Below, in pieces: positions 1 to 8,915 of a DNA stretch of 41,268 nucleotides. Made by a program: the position numbers and the translations under genes. The DNA comes from Chromohalobacter marismortui (GTDB taxonomy: Bacteria > Pseudomonadota > Gammaproteobacteria > Pseudomonadales > Halomonadaceae), in assembly GCF_004364315.1 (NCBI RefSeq), contig NZ_SOBR01000011.1, forward strand, positions 1 to 41,268. The letters are read 5' to 3'. Below the pieces are notes generated by a model. That model was not told where the DNA came from. It made no database searches and worked only from the letters and a program-made list of their open reading frames with translations. Positions within the stretch are counted from its first letter, which is position 1. Each line of letters opens with the position of its first letter.

Positions 1-315
1 TCGTCCGCGCGCTTCTGGAACGGCCTGCCCGACGATGTGCGCCCGGTGGTGGAAAAGGCCCTCGACAAGGCGATTGCTTACGGTAACAAGATCGCTGCGC
101 GCGAAAACCAGGAAGCCAAGGAAGCCATCATTGCCTCCGGCAAGTCCGAGATCATCGAGTTGACGTCGGAGCAACGTCAGAAGTGGGTCGAGGCGATGAA
201 GCCGGTGTGGAACCAATTCTCCGAAGAGATCGGCCAGGACGTGATCGATGCGGCCAAGGCCTCCAACCTCGGCGGCAAGACCATCGAGGAAGTTACCGCC
301 GACCAGAAGGGCTGA
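1..315 (+). CDS. TRAP transporter substrate-binding protein (DctP family), C-terminal part
   Basis: The frame is open from base 1 and ends at TGA 313-315, leaving the last 104 residues; the start lies left of the window. The helical, charged C-terminus (SSARFWNGLPDD near the cut, then EIIELTSEQRQKWVEAM and KPVWNQFSEEIG) is typical of the last helices of DctP-type periplasmic receptors, which capture organic acids for a DctQM permease. The position just before the tetronate catabolic genes suggests a sugar-acid or carboxylate ligand, but that is inference. It converges on otnI with a hairpin between them. Confidence 0.75.
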   Translation, partial: SSARFWNGLPDDVRPVVEKALDKAIAYGNKIAARENQEAKEAIIASGKSEIIELTSEQRQKWVEAMKPVWNQFSEEIGQDVIDAAKASNLGGKTIEEVTADQKG

Positions 316-335
316 TGCACGTCATTCCCATGTCT

Positions 336-370
336 TGAAGACGGCGGGCCATCATGGCTCGTCGTCTTCA
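336..370. terminator. Hairpin between convergent dctP-like gene and otnI
   Basis: TGAAGACG (336-343) pairs with CGTCTTCA (363-370). Inside, GGGCCA and TGGCTC form a second stem around a TCA loop. There is no long T tract. Its position between two convergent stop codons fits a bidirectional transcription terminator. Confidence 0.6.
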
Positions 371-399
371 TTCAAACGGGCCTGCCAGCGTCTCGGCCG

Positions 400-1188
400 C
401 TAGCCGGCTGGCCGCCTCCACGCCTCGAACCATCCCAGTCCCGCCCGCGTGTCGGCACGGGGCTTGTATTCGCAGCCGATCCAGCCCTCGAAGCCGTCTG
501 CGTCCAACTGCTGGAAAAGCCACGGATAATTCACTTCGCCGGTATCGGGTTCGTGGCGCTCGGGCACGCCGGCGATCTGAAGATGGCCGACCCCCGCGCG
601 ATGACGCTGATAGGTCGTCCAGATATCCCCGTCCATGATCTGGGTGTGGTAGAAATCCATCTGCACCTTGACGTTGGGCTCGCCCAGTTCGGCCACGATG
701 GCGTGTCCCTCGGCCTGGTGGTTGAGGCAGTACCCCGGCATGTCGCGGGTATTGATGGGCTCGATCAGCAATTCGAGGTCGTGCTCGGCGAGGCGGCGGG
801 CGGCATGGCGCAGGTTGTCCAGGTACACCGCACGCCATGTTTCCCGTGAAACACCCGCGGGGGCCAGCCCGGCCATGGCATGCAGACGCGAGCAATTCAG
901 CGCCCGGGCGTAACGAATCGCGGTCTCGACGCTGTCGCGGAACTCCGCCTCGCGCCCCGGCAGGGCGGCGATGCCGCGCTCGCCGGCGTCCCAGTCGCCC
1001 GGCGGCAGGTTGAACAGCGCCTGCTGCAAGCCATGACGCTTCAACTCGGCAGCGATGTCATCGGCTTCGAACGCATAGGGGAACAGGAACTCGACCCCTT
1101 CGAAGCCGCAGGCGGCGGCCTCGGCGAAGCGCTCCATGAAGGGCACCTCGTTGAACATCATGGACAGGTTGGCGGCAAAGCGGGGCAT
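400..1188 (-). CDS. otnI: 2-oxo-tetronate isomerase (hydroxypyruvate isomerase family)
   Basis: The 262-residue protein has the xylose-isomerase-like TIM-barrel fold of the Hyi/OtnI family and its usual length of about 260. The two catalytic glutamates fall where the family has them: E143 in LLIEPINTRDMPGY and E240 in GCEYKP. The MDFYHTQ strand (about 177-183) supplies further metal ligands. In tetronate catabolism OtnI interconverts 2-oxo- and 3-oxo-tetronate, so the product of LtnD or DenD becomes the substrate of the kinase OtnK. It is the last gene of the minus-strand operon, 24 bp after otnC. Hydroxypyruvate isomerase activity cannot be excluded from sequence, but the neighbours favour OtnI. 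Confidence 0.88.
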   Translation of the reverse strand: MPRFAANLSMMFNEVPFMERFAEAAACGFEGVEFLFPYAFEADDIAAELKRHGLQQALFNLPPGDWDAGERGIAALPGREAEFRDSVETAIRYARALNCSRLHAMAGLAPAGVSRETWRAVYLDNLRHAARRLAEHDLELLIEPINTRDMPGYCLNHQAEGHAIVAELGEPNVKVQMDFYHTQIMDGDIWTTYQRHRAGVGHLQIAGVPERHEPDTGEVNYPWLFQQLDADGFEGWIGCEYKPRADTRAGLGWFEAWRRPAG

Positions 1189-1212
1189 GGGGAGACTCCT
1201 TTCAGAAAGTGC

Positions 1213-1872
1213 TTACCAGTGGGCGCCGAAGGCCTGACGCAGCTCGTCGATTTCCGCTTCGCCCAGGGTGCGCACATCGTGCTGGCGTAGCAGGAGATAC
1301 AGCTTGGCGGTTTCTTCCAGTTCCTCGATGGCGTTGCGTGCCGCTTCCAGGGTCTTGCCCGCCACCACGGGGCCGTGGTTGGCCAGCAACACCGCGCCAT
1401 GGGACTTGGCGTGTTCGCGTATCGCGTCGCCGAGGGCGGGATCGCCGGGACGGTAGTAAGGAATCAGCGGCAAACGCCCCACGCGCATGACGAAATACGG
1501 CGTGATGGGGGGCAGGCAGGAGCGTTCATCGAGGCCATTGAGGCACGAGACCGCCGCTGAGTGCGTGGCATGCAGGTGAATGATGCCGCCGGTATCGGGA
1601 CGCTGATCGTAGAAGGCGCGATGCAGGAACGACTCCTTGGTCGGTGGCTCGCCGTCGAGCAGGTTGCCGTCCCAGTCCAGCTTGGAAATCGCGGCGGGAT
1701 CGAGGGCGCCGAGGCTGGCGTTGGTCGGCGTCATCAGCCAGCCGTCATCGAGCTTGGCGCTGATGTTGCCGGAGGTGCCGGGCGCCATGCCCAATAGTCG
1801 GAAGGCGCGGCCGATCTCGGCGATCTCTTCGCGCAGGCGGTTTTCGGTGGTCGTGGTGCTGATGTGGCTCAT
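1213..1872 (-). CDS. otnC: 3-oxo-tetronate 4-phosphate decarboxylase (class II aldolase family)
   Basis: A 219-residue class II aldolase/adducin-fold protein. Expected zinc ligands are visible: H99 and H101 in GIIHLHATHS and H166 in LLANHGPVVAGKT, with E80 (PTKES) as the catalytic acid/base candidate. Known OtnC enzymes decarboxylate 3-oxo-tetronate 4-phosphate to dihydroxyacetone phosphate and CO2. The start chosen is the ATG that overlaps the otnK stop as ATGA; it has GGGGGA 8 nt upstream. An in-frame ATG at 1887 would add five residues. The neighbouring kinase and isomerase decide the call over fuculose-phosphate aldolase or other family members. Confidence 0.88.
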   Translation of the reverse strand: MSHISTTTTENRLREEIAEIGRAFRLLGMAPGTSGNISAKLDDGWLMTPTNASLGALDPAAISKLDWDGNLLDGEPPTKESFLHRAFYDQRPDTGGIIHLHATHSAAVSCLNGLDERSCLPPITPYFVMRVGRLPLIPYYRPGDPALGDAIREHAKSHGAVLLANHGPVVAGKTLEAARNAIEELEETAKLYLLLRQHDVRTLGEAEIDELRQAFGAHW

Positions 1873-3140
1873 GGCAACATCCCCCATGCCTTGGTCATGA
1901 AGTCCCGGGCGCCGAAGTTGCCCGACTTGAGAGTCAGGGCGAGCGGCGCCGGCGTGCCAAAGGTGGTGGTCCAGGGCACGCCGGGGTCGATGCTCGGGCC
2001 GATGCGCAAGCCCTGCACGCCAAGGGCGTTGACCACCGCGCCGGAGGTTTCGCCTCCCGCCACGAGCAAGCGCCGTACGCCATGGTGCTCGACGAGGGAC
2101 TGGGCGATCTCGGCCATGGCGCGTTCGACCAGGGCCCCTGCCTCCGCGACGCCGAGGGCCTCCTGCGCCCGTCGCACGTCTTCCGGCGAGGCGCTGGCAT
2201 ACAGCAGCACCGGGCCGCGATCGAGATGTTCTTCGGCCAGCGCGAGCGCCGCCGCGATGACCCCCTCGAAATCATCGGCCAGGGCCAGGGCGTCGAGGTA
2301 ATGGCTCGGGTAGTGATCGCGGGCATGTTCGAGCTGCGCCAGGGTGGCGCGCGAACAACTGCCGCTCAAGATCGCCTCTCGCCCGGCGATGGCGGGCAAT
2401 GCATCGGCTTGTCCTGCCGCAGGCAAGCGGTCGGCCAGGTTGGCGGGCAAGCCCAGGGCCAGCCCGGAGCCGGCGGTCACCAGGGGCAGGTGGCGACAGG
2501 CGTGCGCCAGGGTATGCAAATGCTGGGTGTCGATGGCGTCGCAAATGGCGATGCCCACGCCCGCCGCGCGCAGCGCCTGGATGCGGGCCTCGACGGCTTC
2601 GACACCCTCGCTGAGCGTGGCGTAGTCGATCAGATCGACCCGCTGGTGCGTCTGGGCGCCGAGAACGCGCACCAGATTGGCATCCGTCATGGGCGTGAGG
2701 GGGTGATCCTGCATGCCGCTTTCGTTGAGCGGCACGCCCCCCGCAAACAGGTAGCCGTTGTAGACGGTGCGCTGGTTGGCGGGCAGTGCCGGACAGGCCA
2801 CGGTGAAGTCGGTGTCCAGTGCCGTCATCAGCGCGTCGGTCACCGGCCCGATGTTGCCTGCGGGCGTGGAGTCGAACGTCGAGCAGTACTTGAAGTAGAA
2901 CTGCTCGCAGCCCTGGGCCTGCAACCACGCCAGCGCTTCGAGAGACTGCGCCACGGCCTCGTCGGCCGGCAGAGTGCGTGATTTAAGGGCGACGACCACC
3001 GCCTCGACGTCATCGTCCAGCGCCGTCGACGGGACGCCGATGGTCTGCAGCGTGCGCATGCCGGCACTGACCAGCATGCTCGCCACGTCCGTGGCGCCGG
3101 TGAAATCGTCGGCAATGCAACCGATGATGGGCATCGTCAT
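1869..3140 (-). CDS. otnK: 3-oxo-tetronate kinase (DUF1537 family)
   Basis: A 423-residue acid-sugar kinase of the former DUF1537 family. The N-terminal substrate domain starts with the hallmark GCIADDFTGATD (about 7-18). The C-terminal nucleotide domain carries the glycine-rich VAGGETSGAVVNALG. Length fits the family (about 420). It phosphorylates 3-oxo-tetronate at O4 with ATP, making the substrate of OtnC. Start and stop overlap both neighbours by 4 bp (ATGA at 3137-3140 and 1869-1872), so translation is probably coupled through ltnD-otnK-otnC. A GGAGGA sequence precedes the start. Confidence 0.92.
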   Translation of the reverse strand: MTMPIIGCIADDFTGATDVASMLVSAGMRTLQTIGVPSTALDDDVEAVVVALKSRTLPADEAVAQSLEALAWLQAQGCEQFYFKYCSTFDSTPAGNIGPVTDALMTALDTDFTVACPALPANQRTVYNGYLFAGGVPLNESGMQDHPLTPMTDANLVRVLGAQTHQRVDLIDYATLSEGVEAVEARIQALRAAGVGIAICDAIDTQHLHTLAHACRHLPLVTAGSGLALGLPANLADRLPAAGQADALPAIAGREAILSGSCSRATLAQLEHARDHYPSHYLDALALADDFEGVIAAALALAEEHLDRGPVLLYASASPEDVRRAQEALGVAEAGALVERAMAEIAQSLVEHHGVRRLLVAGGETSGAVVNALGVQGLRIGPSIDPGVPWTTTFGTPAPLALTLKSGNFGARDFMTKAWGMLP

Positions 3141-4069
3141 TCCTCCTCCCCTGTGTCGGCATCGTTGGCCGCGTGAGACGGCAACCCGAAGCCCGGAAAC
3201 GTCTTGACCACGGCGGCGTCATCGTCGCTGCCGTGGCCGAGCGCCGAGGCGTGGGTAAACATGCTGAGCGCCTGACTGGTCAGCGGCAGGGGAAACTTGT
3301 CGCGATGGGCGGTGTCGTGAACCAGCCCCAGATCCTTGACGAAGATATCCACCGCCGAACGCGGCGTGTAATCGTTGTCGAGAATGTGCGGTACGCGATT
3401 CTCGAACATCCATGAGTTGCCGGCGCTCTGGGTGATGACCTCATACAGCACCCGTGGGTCGCAGCCGCCGCGTATGCCATAGGCCATGGCCTCGGCGGCA
3501 GCGGCAATGTGCACGCCCGCCAACAGCTGATTGACCAGCTTGACCTGCGATCCCTGTCCCATCGCATCGCCAAGCCGGAAGACCTTGGCGGCGAGGGCGT
3601 CGAGGACCTCCTCGACGCTGTCGAAGACATCGTCAGGCCCCGAGGCCATGATCGTCAGCGCGCCTTGGGCGGCCTTGGCGGCGCCACCGGAAATCGGCGC
3701 ATCGAGCAGACGCAGGCCCCGGGTGGCGAGCTCGTCGCCCAGGGCGACTACGGCCTCCGGCGCGCAGGTGGCGCATGAGATGACCACGCTGCCGGGCGCC
3801 AGGCCGTCGGCGATGCCCTGCGGCCCGAACAGGACCTCGCGGGTCTGTTCGGCGTTGACGACCACGCTGACGACGACATCGACGTGGGCGGCCATCTCGG
3901 CGGGCGAGGCGACCGCCCGGCCACCATGAGCGTCTAATGCCTGCCTGGCGTCGGGTCTCAGGTCGCATCCCCAGGTCGTGAAGCCGGCATCGACCAATGA
4001 GGTCGCCATGCCCATTCCCATCGACCCCAGGCCGATGATCCCCACCCGCGCGCGTCGTGCTTGTGTCAT
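3137..4069 (-). CDS. ltnD: L-threonate dehydrogenase (beta-hydroxyacid dehydrogenase family)
   Basis: A 310-residue NAD-dependent 3-hydroxyacid dehydrogenase. The Rossmann motif GLGSMG is at 13-18, the substrate motif DAPISGG at 123-129, and the catalytic lysine K177 in QVKLVNQLLAG. LtnD oxidises L-threonate to 2-oxo-tetronate. The frame stays open upstream into the regulator gene, but the ATG at 4069 with AGGAA 7-8 nt before it and the Rossmann start right after fix the N-terminus. It lies 43 bp after the regulator and overlaps otnK by 4 bp. GarR/HIBADH relatives look alike; the operon supports LtnD. Confidence 0.88.
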   Translation of the reverse strand: MTQARRARVGIIGLGSMGMGMATSLVDAGFTTWGCDLRPDARQALDAHGGRAVASPAEMAAHVDVVVSVVVNAEQTREVLFGPQGIADGLAPGSVVISCATCAPEAVVALGDELATRGLRLLDAPISGGAAKAAQGALTIMASGPDDVFDSVEEVLDALAAKVFRLGDAMGQGSQVKLVNQLLAGVHIAAAAEAMAYGIRGGCDPRVLYEVITQSAGNSWMFENRVPHILDNDYTPRSAVDIFVKDLGLVHDTAHRDKFPLPLTSQALSMFTHASALGHGSDDDAAVVKTFPGFGLPSHAANDADTGEEE

Positions 4070-4112
4070 CTCGCGTTCCTTGTCTGTGGTTCTTTGATGA
4101 AACGGCCGTTGG

Positions 4113-4868
4113 TCAGATCGGCGTGTCGGTTGCGGTGTCCTCGAGACGTTCCAGCAGATCCGTCGGTGCCTGGCGCAGGCGCCATTCGGCATGCTCAAGG
4201 TGGCGTGCGGCGGCCTGGGCGGCGGCCTCTTCGTCGCCCTGGGCGATGGCATCGACGATCGCTTGATGCTCTTCGATGACCTGCGCCATGAACGTGTCGC
4301 GCAACGACTCATTGGTGCGTGTCACGGTAATGGCGTGATGCAAGAAACGGTTGTAGAAGTCGATGACCGCCGTGAAGTGCGTGTTGTTCGACGCCTCGGC
4401 GATGGCGCGATGAAAGGCCATGTCCTGATCGACGCCGTCGGCGCCGATTTCGACGGCCTCGTCGATATCGACCATGGCATTACGGATGCGGCGCAATTGG
4501 GAGGGCGTGCGGCGCTGCGCGGCCAGCCGCGCCGCCTCGACTTCCAGGGCACGGCGCAGTTCGAGCAGGCGGATGACCGATTGCAGCGATGGGTCGGGAA
4601 TCGCCAGGCGCAGTGCCACGGTGGGTACCTCGGCGACGAAGCTGCCGCTGCCGCGACGCGATGTGACCAGGCCGGCGTTACGCAGCATCGAAATGGCTTC
4701 GCGCACCACCGAACGGCTGATGCCATAGCGTTCGCCGAGCGCCGCCTCGGTGGGCAAACGCTCCCCGGGGCGCATCTCGCCGGTATGGATGGCGTGCGTC
4801 AACTGCCGTGCGACCTGCTCCGAGAGTTGGGTGCCACGGGTCGGTTGGGTCTCTGGGGTAGTGATCAC
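4113..4868 (-). CDS. FadR-subfamily GntR transcriptional regulator of the tetronate genes
   Basis: A 251-residue protein with an N-terminal winged helix (about 20-85; GERLPTEAALGERYGISRSV, then REAISMLRNAGLVTSRRGSG) and a C-terminal all-helical FCD ligand domain whose metal ligands are probably the D/H residues around DQDMAFHRAIAEASNN. It is the first gene of the minus-strand operon and is divergent from denD. A perfect FadR-type operator lies about 100 bp upstream. By analogy with tetronate loci it would repress both directions until a sugar acid or an intermediate binds; that is inferred. The last residues (about 230-251) are low-complexity and acidic. Confidence 0.85.
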   Translation of the reverse strand: MITTPETQPTRGTQLSEQVARQLTHAIHTGEMRPGERLPTEAALGERYGISRSVVREAISMLRNAGLVTSRRGSGSFVAEVPTVALRLAIPDPSLQSVIRLLELRRALEVEAARLAAQRRTPSQLRRIRNAMVDIDEAVEIGADGVDQDMAFHRAIAEASNNTHFTAVIDFYNRFLHHAITVTRTNESLRDTFMAQVIEEHQAIVDAIAQGDEEAAAQAAARHLEHAEWRLRQAPTDLLERLEDTATDTPI

Positions 4869-4964
4869 CGCTGTTCCTTCGTTGATCGCCGCGAAGCGTG
4901 GTACGGCCTCGCCAGTGATAGCGCTGAGGCGTCTCCGACTAATGGCGGTGTTGCCTCAATGGAT

Positions 4965-4975
4965 TTGTCAGACAA
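4965..4975. promoter_or_regulatory. FadR-family operator, TTGTCAGACAA
   Basis: A perfect 11-bp dyad (TTGTC-A-GACAA) matching the FadR-subfamily consensus TNGTNNNACNA at every fixed position. It lies in the 211-bp region between the GntR-type regulator and denD, 1 bp downstream of the minus-strand -10-like TATAAT. A bound repressor would therefore cover the minus-strand start site and could reach the denD promoter. Confidence 0.65.
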
Positions 4976-4976
4976 C

Positions 4977-4982
4977 ATTATA
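4977..4982 (-). promoter_or_regulatory. -10 element (TATAAT) of the regulator-ltnD-otnKCI operon
   Basis: On the minus strand this reads TATAAT, a full match to the sigma70 -10 consensus, in a locally AT-rich stretch. No good -35 is seen; TTGTGT lies 15 nt upstream, which is short. The 5' leader to the regulator ATG would be about 100 nt. No convincing sigma70 promoter for the plus-strand denD was found in the same region. Confidence 0.4.
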
Positions 4983-5079
4983 AATAACGCGGTGACGACA
5001 CAATACGTCTTTGGATCAATGTCGCACTGCCAGTAGAGATTCATGCGAAGTATCGCTTCGCTCGACCGGGGATAAGTGA

Positions 5080-6039
5080 ATGCAAGTCATCGTGACCGGA
5101 GGTGCCGGCTTTCTCGGCGCACGCTTGATCCAGACGCTGCTCGAGGGTGGACGGCGTATTGAGGGAGAGACGATTACACGGGTGACGTCGATCGACCTCG
5201 CGCCCTGTCCTCTCGACGATCCACGCGTCGAGTCGTGGGTCGGGGATGTCGCCGACAAAGCGCTGATCGAGCGTGCTCTGAAGGACGATACGCTCGCCGT
5301 CTGCCATCTGGCGGCCGTGGTCAGCTCCCAGGCGGAGGCCGATTTCGAGCTGGGCATGCGCGTCAATCTCGAGGCAACACAGGCCCTGCTCGATGTCTGT
5401 CGTGCCCATCCGCGCCGCTTGCGTTTCTTGTTCGCCAGCTCTCTGGCGGTGTTTGGCCCCGGACTGGCACAGCCGGTACCCGAAGAGACCGGCCCTCAGC
5501 CGCGTTCTTCCTATGGCGCGCAAAAAGCCATCGGTGAGCTACTGGTCAACGACTACAGCCGGCGGGGCTTCATCGACGGACGCGTCTGCCGGCTACCGAC
5601 CATCGTGGCGCGACCCGGCAAGCCCAATCAGGCGGCCTCTTCGTTTGCCAGCTCGATCATTCGCGAACCGCTGGCGGGACAGCGTGCCGTGTGCCCTGTG
5701 GATCCCGACCTGCCGCTTTGGCTGTCGTCGCCGCGCGCGGTAGTCGGCAACCTGTGCCATGCCTTGCAGCTCGGCGGTGGCGCGCTGGACGAGTGGCGTA
5801 CGCTCAACTTGCCAGGCATCACCGTCACGGTGGCGCAACTGCTGGGCGCCTTGGAACGCCAGGCAGGGGCCGAGACGCGGGCGCTGGTGGATTTCGAGCC
5901 GGATGCTGCCATCGACAAGATCGTCGCGAGCTGGCCGGGAGGTCTGGATATCGAGCGTCCGCTATCGCTGGGGTTCCAGGCCGACGCCGATGTCGACGCC
6001 GTCATTCATGCCTATCGCGAGGATTACTTGAATACCTGA
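5080..6039 (+). CDS. denD: D-erythronate dehydrogenase (extended SDR family)
   Basis: A 319-residue extended short-chain dehydrogenase. The NAD motif GGAGFLG is at 7-13, the catalytic serine at S120/S121 (FASSLAVFG), and Y145 and K149 in SYGAQKAIGE complete the triad. DenD enzymes oxidise D-erythronate at C2 to 2-oxo-tetronate. The resemblance to DenD plus the adjacent otnI-otnC-otnK set supports this over a nucleotide-sugar epimerase. GGGGAT precedes the ATG by 7 nt. A small perfect hairpin (GCGAAG/CTTCGC, 5045-5061) lies in the leader. denD begins the plus-strand half of the locus, opposite the regulator. Confidence 0.85.
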   Translation: MQVIVTGGAGFLGARLIQTLLEGGRRIEGETITRVTSIDLAPCPLDDPRVESWVGDVADKALIERALKDDTLAVCHLAAVVSSQAEADFELGMRVNLEATQALLDVCRAHPRRLRFLFASSLAVFGPGLAQPVPEETGPQPRSSYGAQKAIGELLVNDYSRRGFIDGRVCRLPTIVARPGKPNQAASSFASSIIREPLAGQRAVCPVDPDLPLWLSSPRAVVGNLCHALQLGGGALDEWRTLNLPGITVTVAQLLGALERQAGAETRALVDFEPDAAIDKIVASWPGGLDIERPLSLGFQADADVDAVIHAYREDYLNT

Positions 6040-6164
6040 CGCCCGTCGAGGCCCGGCGGCGTTAGTGGCCGCCCGTGGCATCGGCGACATTCCACGCACG
6101 CTTGCATCCTTGGATACAACAACGCTGCTTAGCCAGTCACAACAATGCACAGGAGTACGCCACC

Positions 6165-7553
6165 ATGACGGAAACCGCTGCAGGCCCACAGGTCATCATC
6201 GGCCTGGGTATCGCTATCTTCGTAATGATCGCGCTGGTCTTGAAAACCCGCGTGCACGCCTTGCTGGCGCTCATCATCGCTGCCTCGATCGCCGGCTTGA
6301 TCGGCGGCATGCCGCCCAATGCGGTGATCGGAGCGATCACTGACGGTTTCGGTAGCACGCTGTCGACCATTGGGTTGGTCATCGGCTTCGGGGTGATGAT
6401 GGGACGTATCCTCGAAGTCTCGGGCGCCGGTCAGCGCATGGCCTACTCCATTCTCAAGATGCTCGGCAAGGAGCGCGAGGACTGGGCGATGGCACTGACC
6501 GGGTATATCGTCTCGATTCCGATCTTCTGCGACTCTGCCTACGTGATCCTCAACCCCCTGGTCAGGGCGCTGGCACGCAACAGCGGCCGGTCTGTACTGG
6601 CGTTGGGCATCGCCCTGGCGTCGGGGTTGGCCATCACCCACAGTGCCGTGCCGCCGACACCCGGGCCACTCGGGGTGGCGGGTATCTTCGGTGTCGATGT
6701 CGGCCTGATGATCGCCTGGGGGATCGTCTTCACGATACCTGCCTTGATCGTCATGGTGCTTTACGCACGGTTCATGGGGCCGCGTATCGAGGCGATGATC
6801 GAGCGTGATGTACCCGATACGTTACGTCGCGATGAAGATGAAGAAGACCCTCTCGCCGGTCAGCGTCCCATGGAAGAGCTGCCCACATTGCTGAAGTCGG
6901 TAATGCCCATCGCACTACCAATCGCTTTGATCTTTCTCAATACGTTGGTGACCGCGATAGTGGGTGAGGGCGACGATCCCGCCCTGGTGGTGCAGATCGT
7001 CCAGTTCGTGGGCCACCCGGTAATTGCCGTGGGCATCGGGGTCCTGGTGGCGGTGTACGGACTGGTACCCAAGATGCCGCGCGACCAAGTGTTGTCGCAT
7101 CTCGAAAAAGGCGTCGAAAGCGCCGGCATCATTTTGCTGGTGACCGGCGCCGGGGGCGCTCTGGGGGCCGTATTGCGTGCCAGCGGGGCTGGCGATTACA
7201 TCGGCGAAAGCGTGGCATCGCTGGCCATGCCGGCTTTCCTGATTCCCTTCATTATCGCCACGCTGGTGCGTTTCGTACAGGGTAGCGGCACTGTATCGAT
7301 GATCACCGGGGCATCGATTTCTGCGCCGATTCTATCGTCCATACCGGATGTCAATCTGGTGCTGGCGGCTCAGGCAGCGTGTCTCGGTGGGCTGTTCTTC
7401 AGCTATTTCAATGACAGCTATTTCTGGGTCGTCAATCGCATGCTCGGCGTGAGAACCGCCAAACACCAGCTATTGGTGCTATCGGTGCCCACGACGCTGG
7501 GGTGGGCGGCTGCGCTGGTCGCCTTGTTCATCGCCAATGCCTTCGTGGGTTGA
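6165..7553 (+). CDS. GntP-family gluconate/sugar-acid:H+ symporter
   Basis: A 462-residue polytopic inner-membrane protein with about 12 hydrophobic segments and GntP features such as [13 protein letters not shown] (about 115-128), [15 protein letters not shown], and [18 protein letters not shown] near the C-terminus. GntP proteins import gluconate-like acids with protons. The frame is open 90 nt further upstream, but the ATG at 6165 has AGGAG 9 nt before it and starts just ahead of the first membrane helix. It follows denD by 125 bp and is the likely uptake system for erythronate or threonate; the substrate is inferred from context. Confidence 0.88.
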   Translation: MTETAAGPQVIIGLGIAIFVMIALVLKTRVHALLALIIAASIAGLIGGMPPNAVIGAITDGFGSTLSTIGLVIGFGVMMGRILEVSGAGQRMAYSILKMLGKEREDWAMALTGYIVSIPIFCDSAYVILNPLVRALARNSGRSVLALGIALASGLAITHSAVPPTPGPLGVAGIFGVDVGLMIAWGIVFTIPALIVMVLYARFMGPRIEAMIERDVPDTLRRDEDEEDPLAGQRPMEELPTLLKSVMPIALPIALIFLNTLVTAIVGEGDDPALVVQIVQFVGHPVIAVGIGVLVAVYGLVPKMPRDQVLSHLEKGVESAGIILLVTGAGGALGAVLRASGAGDYIGESVASLAMPAFLIPFIIATLVRFVQGSGTVSMITGASISAPILSSIPDVNLVLAAQAACLGGLFFSYFNDSYFWVVNRMLGVRTAKHQLLVLSVPTTLGWAAALVALFIANAFVG

Positions 7554-7588
7554 GCGACTTCCGGTCCGCATGGAAGAGGAAAGATGCT

Positions 7589-8761
7589 ATGAAAATCACG
7601 CGAGTCAGGGCCCGTGTCTTCGAATGGAAAGGCGACACGGTGCCGCCGCAGCCACACTTCTGCACCAACGCCATGGACGTATTGTGGGATCGTGGCGATG
7701 CCATGGGCAGTTTCCGGTTCCATGGCTGGACGGTGGTCGAGGTCGAAACGGACGAAGGGATCGTCGGGCTCGGCAACGTGGCCCTGGCGCCACGTGTCGC
7801 CAAGACGATCGTCGATCAGCACCTCGCCCCCTTGGTCATCGGCCAGGACCCGTTCGACTACGAGTACCTGTGGCAGCGCATGTATCGCGCGACGCTGGCG
7901 TGGGGCCGGCGCGGCATCGGCATGGCGGCAATCTCGGGAGTCGACATCGCCATCTGGGACGTCATGGGCAAGGCGCTCGGCAAGCCGGTGTTCAAGCTGC
8001 TGGGCGGTCGGACCAAGGAGAAGATCCCGTGCTACGCCTCCAAGCTCTACAACACCGATCGCGAGACGATGCAGCGCGAGGCACAAGCCTATCTCGACCA
8101 GGGATTCGCGGCGATGAAGATGCGCTTCGGTTACGGGCCCAAGGACGGGCCCCGCGGCATGCGTGAGAACCTCAAAAGCGTGGCCGCGGTGCGCGAGGTG
8201 ATCGGCGAGGACATCGACCTGATGGCCGACTGCTACATGGGATGGAACCTCGACTACACGCGACGCATGCTGCCGAAACTGGAACCCTTTGAGCTGCGTT
8301 GGTTGGAGGAGCCGGTGATCGCCGATGACATCGACGGTTACGCCGAGCTCAATCGCATGGCACCGATGCCGATCTCCGGCGGCGAGCACGAATTCACCGT
8401 GCACGGTTTCCGACAACTCCTGGAGAAGAAGGCGGTGTCGGTGATTCAGTACGATACCAACCGGGTCGGCGGCATCAGCGTAGCGCGCAAGATCAACGCC
8501 ATGGCCGAGGCCTTCGAGATCCCGGTGATTCCGCATGCGGGTCAGATGCACAACTACCACCTGACGATGGCCTCGCTGGCCTCGCCGATGTCGGAGTTCT
8601 TCCCGGTGCATGACGTCGAGATCGGTAACGAGCTCTTCTACTACTTGTTCGAGGGCGATCCAGAGCCGGTCGAGGGGTATCTCGATCTGGATGACACGAC
8701 GCCCGGCCTCGGGCTGACGCTCAATACGCGCCATCTCGATCGCTTCCATATCATCGAGTGA
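7589..8761 (+). CDS. Enolase-superfamily acid-sugar dehydratase (rhamnonate-dehydratase-like)
   Basis: A 390-residue mandelate racemase/muconate lactonizing-type protein: capping domain at about 1-125, then a TIM barrel. Metal ligands are D214 (LMADCYMGW), E240 (RWLEEP) and E266 (SGGEHEF). An Asp/His dyad is present as D289 (QYDTNRVGG) and H316 ([11 protein letters not shown]). K177 sits in MKMRF; there is no KxK motif. The SGGEHE strand and the His/Asp dyad recall L-rhamnonate dehydratase, which converts an aldonic acid to its 2-keto-3-deoxy form. The ATG at 7589 with AGAGGAAAG upstream is preferred to upstream in-frame starts. The true substrate is unknown; dehydration is not a step of the known erythronate route. 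Confidence 0.8.
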   Translation: MKITRVRARVFEWKGDTVPPQPHFCTNAMDVLWDRGDAMGSFRFHGWTVVEVETDEGIVGLGNVALAPRVAKTIVDQHLAPLVIGQDPFDYEYLWQRMYRATLAWGRRGIGMAAISGVDIAIWDVMGKALGKPVFKLLGGRTKEKIPCYASKLYNTDRETMQREAQAYLDQGFAAMKMRFGYGPKDGPRGMRENLKSVAAVREVIGEDIDLMADCYMGWNLDYTRRMLPKLEPFELRWLEEPVIADDIDGYAELNRMAPMPISGGEHEFTVHGFRQLLEKKAVSVIQYDTNRVGGISVARKINAMAEAFEIPVIPHAGQMHNYHLTMASLASPMSEFFPVHDVEIGNELFYYLFEGDPEPVEGYLDLDDTTPGLGLTLNTRHLDRFHIIE

Positions 8762-8766
8762 CGACG

Positions 8767-8802
8767 CGCGGCGTCGCCCTGCCGAGGGAAAGCGACGCCG
8801 CG
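8767..8802 (+). terminator. GC-rich hairpin after the dehydratase gene
   Basis: CGCGGCGTCGC (8767-8777) pairs perfectly over 11 bp with GCGACGCCGCG (8792-8802), with a 14-nt loop, 6 bp after the stop codon. No T tract follows, so it is either a weak intrinsic terminator or an RNA 3' end stabiliser. The remaining bases up to cdhC (8803-8915) hold no convincing sigma70 promoter; GATAAT at 8859-8864 is the best -10 match but has no -35. Confidence 0.45.
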
Positions 8803-8915
8803 ACGTAACACGCCAATCGCATGACGTTTCATGTCAATCTAAAGCGTGGCGAGCTTTCGATAATGGAGGAGTTCGACGGCATCGTGCCGCCCATTCAGAC
8901 GCTCAGGACGCCACC

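Noticed and set aside
4965-4993. Plus-strand sigma70 promoter for denD using TTGTCA as -35
   Set aside because: At 16-18 bp spacing no -10-like hexamer is present; TATAAA at 4979-4984 is only 8 bp away. The TTGTCA is part of the operator.
7418-8749. A 443-codon open frame on the minus strand opposite the dehydratase gene
   Set aside because: It is a shadow frame of GC-rich coding DNA. The plus strand encodes a complete enolase-superfamily enzyme with all active-site residues; the antisense protein is His/Arg-rich with no recognisable domain.
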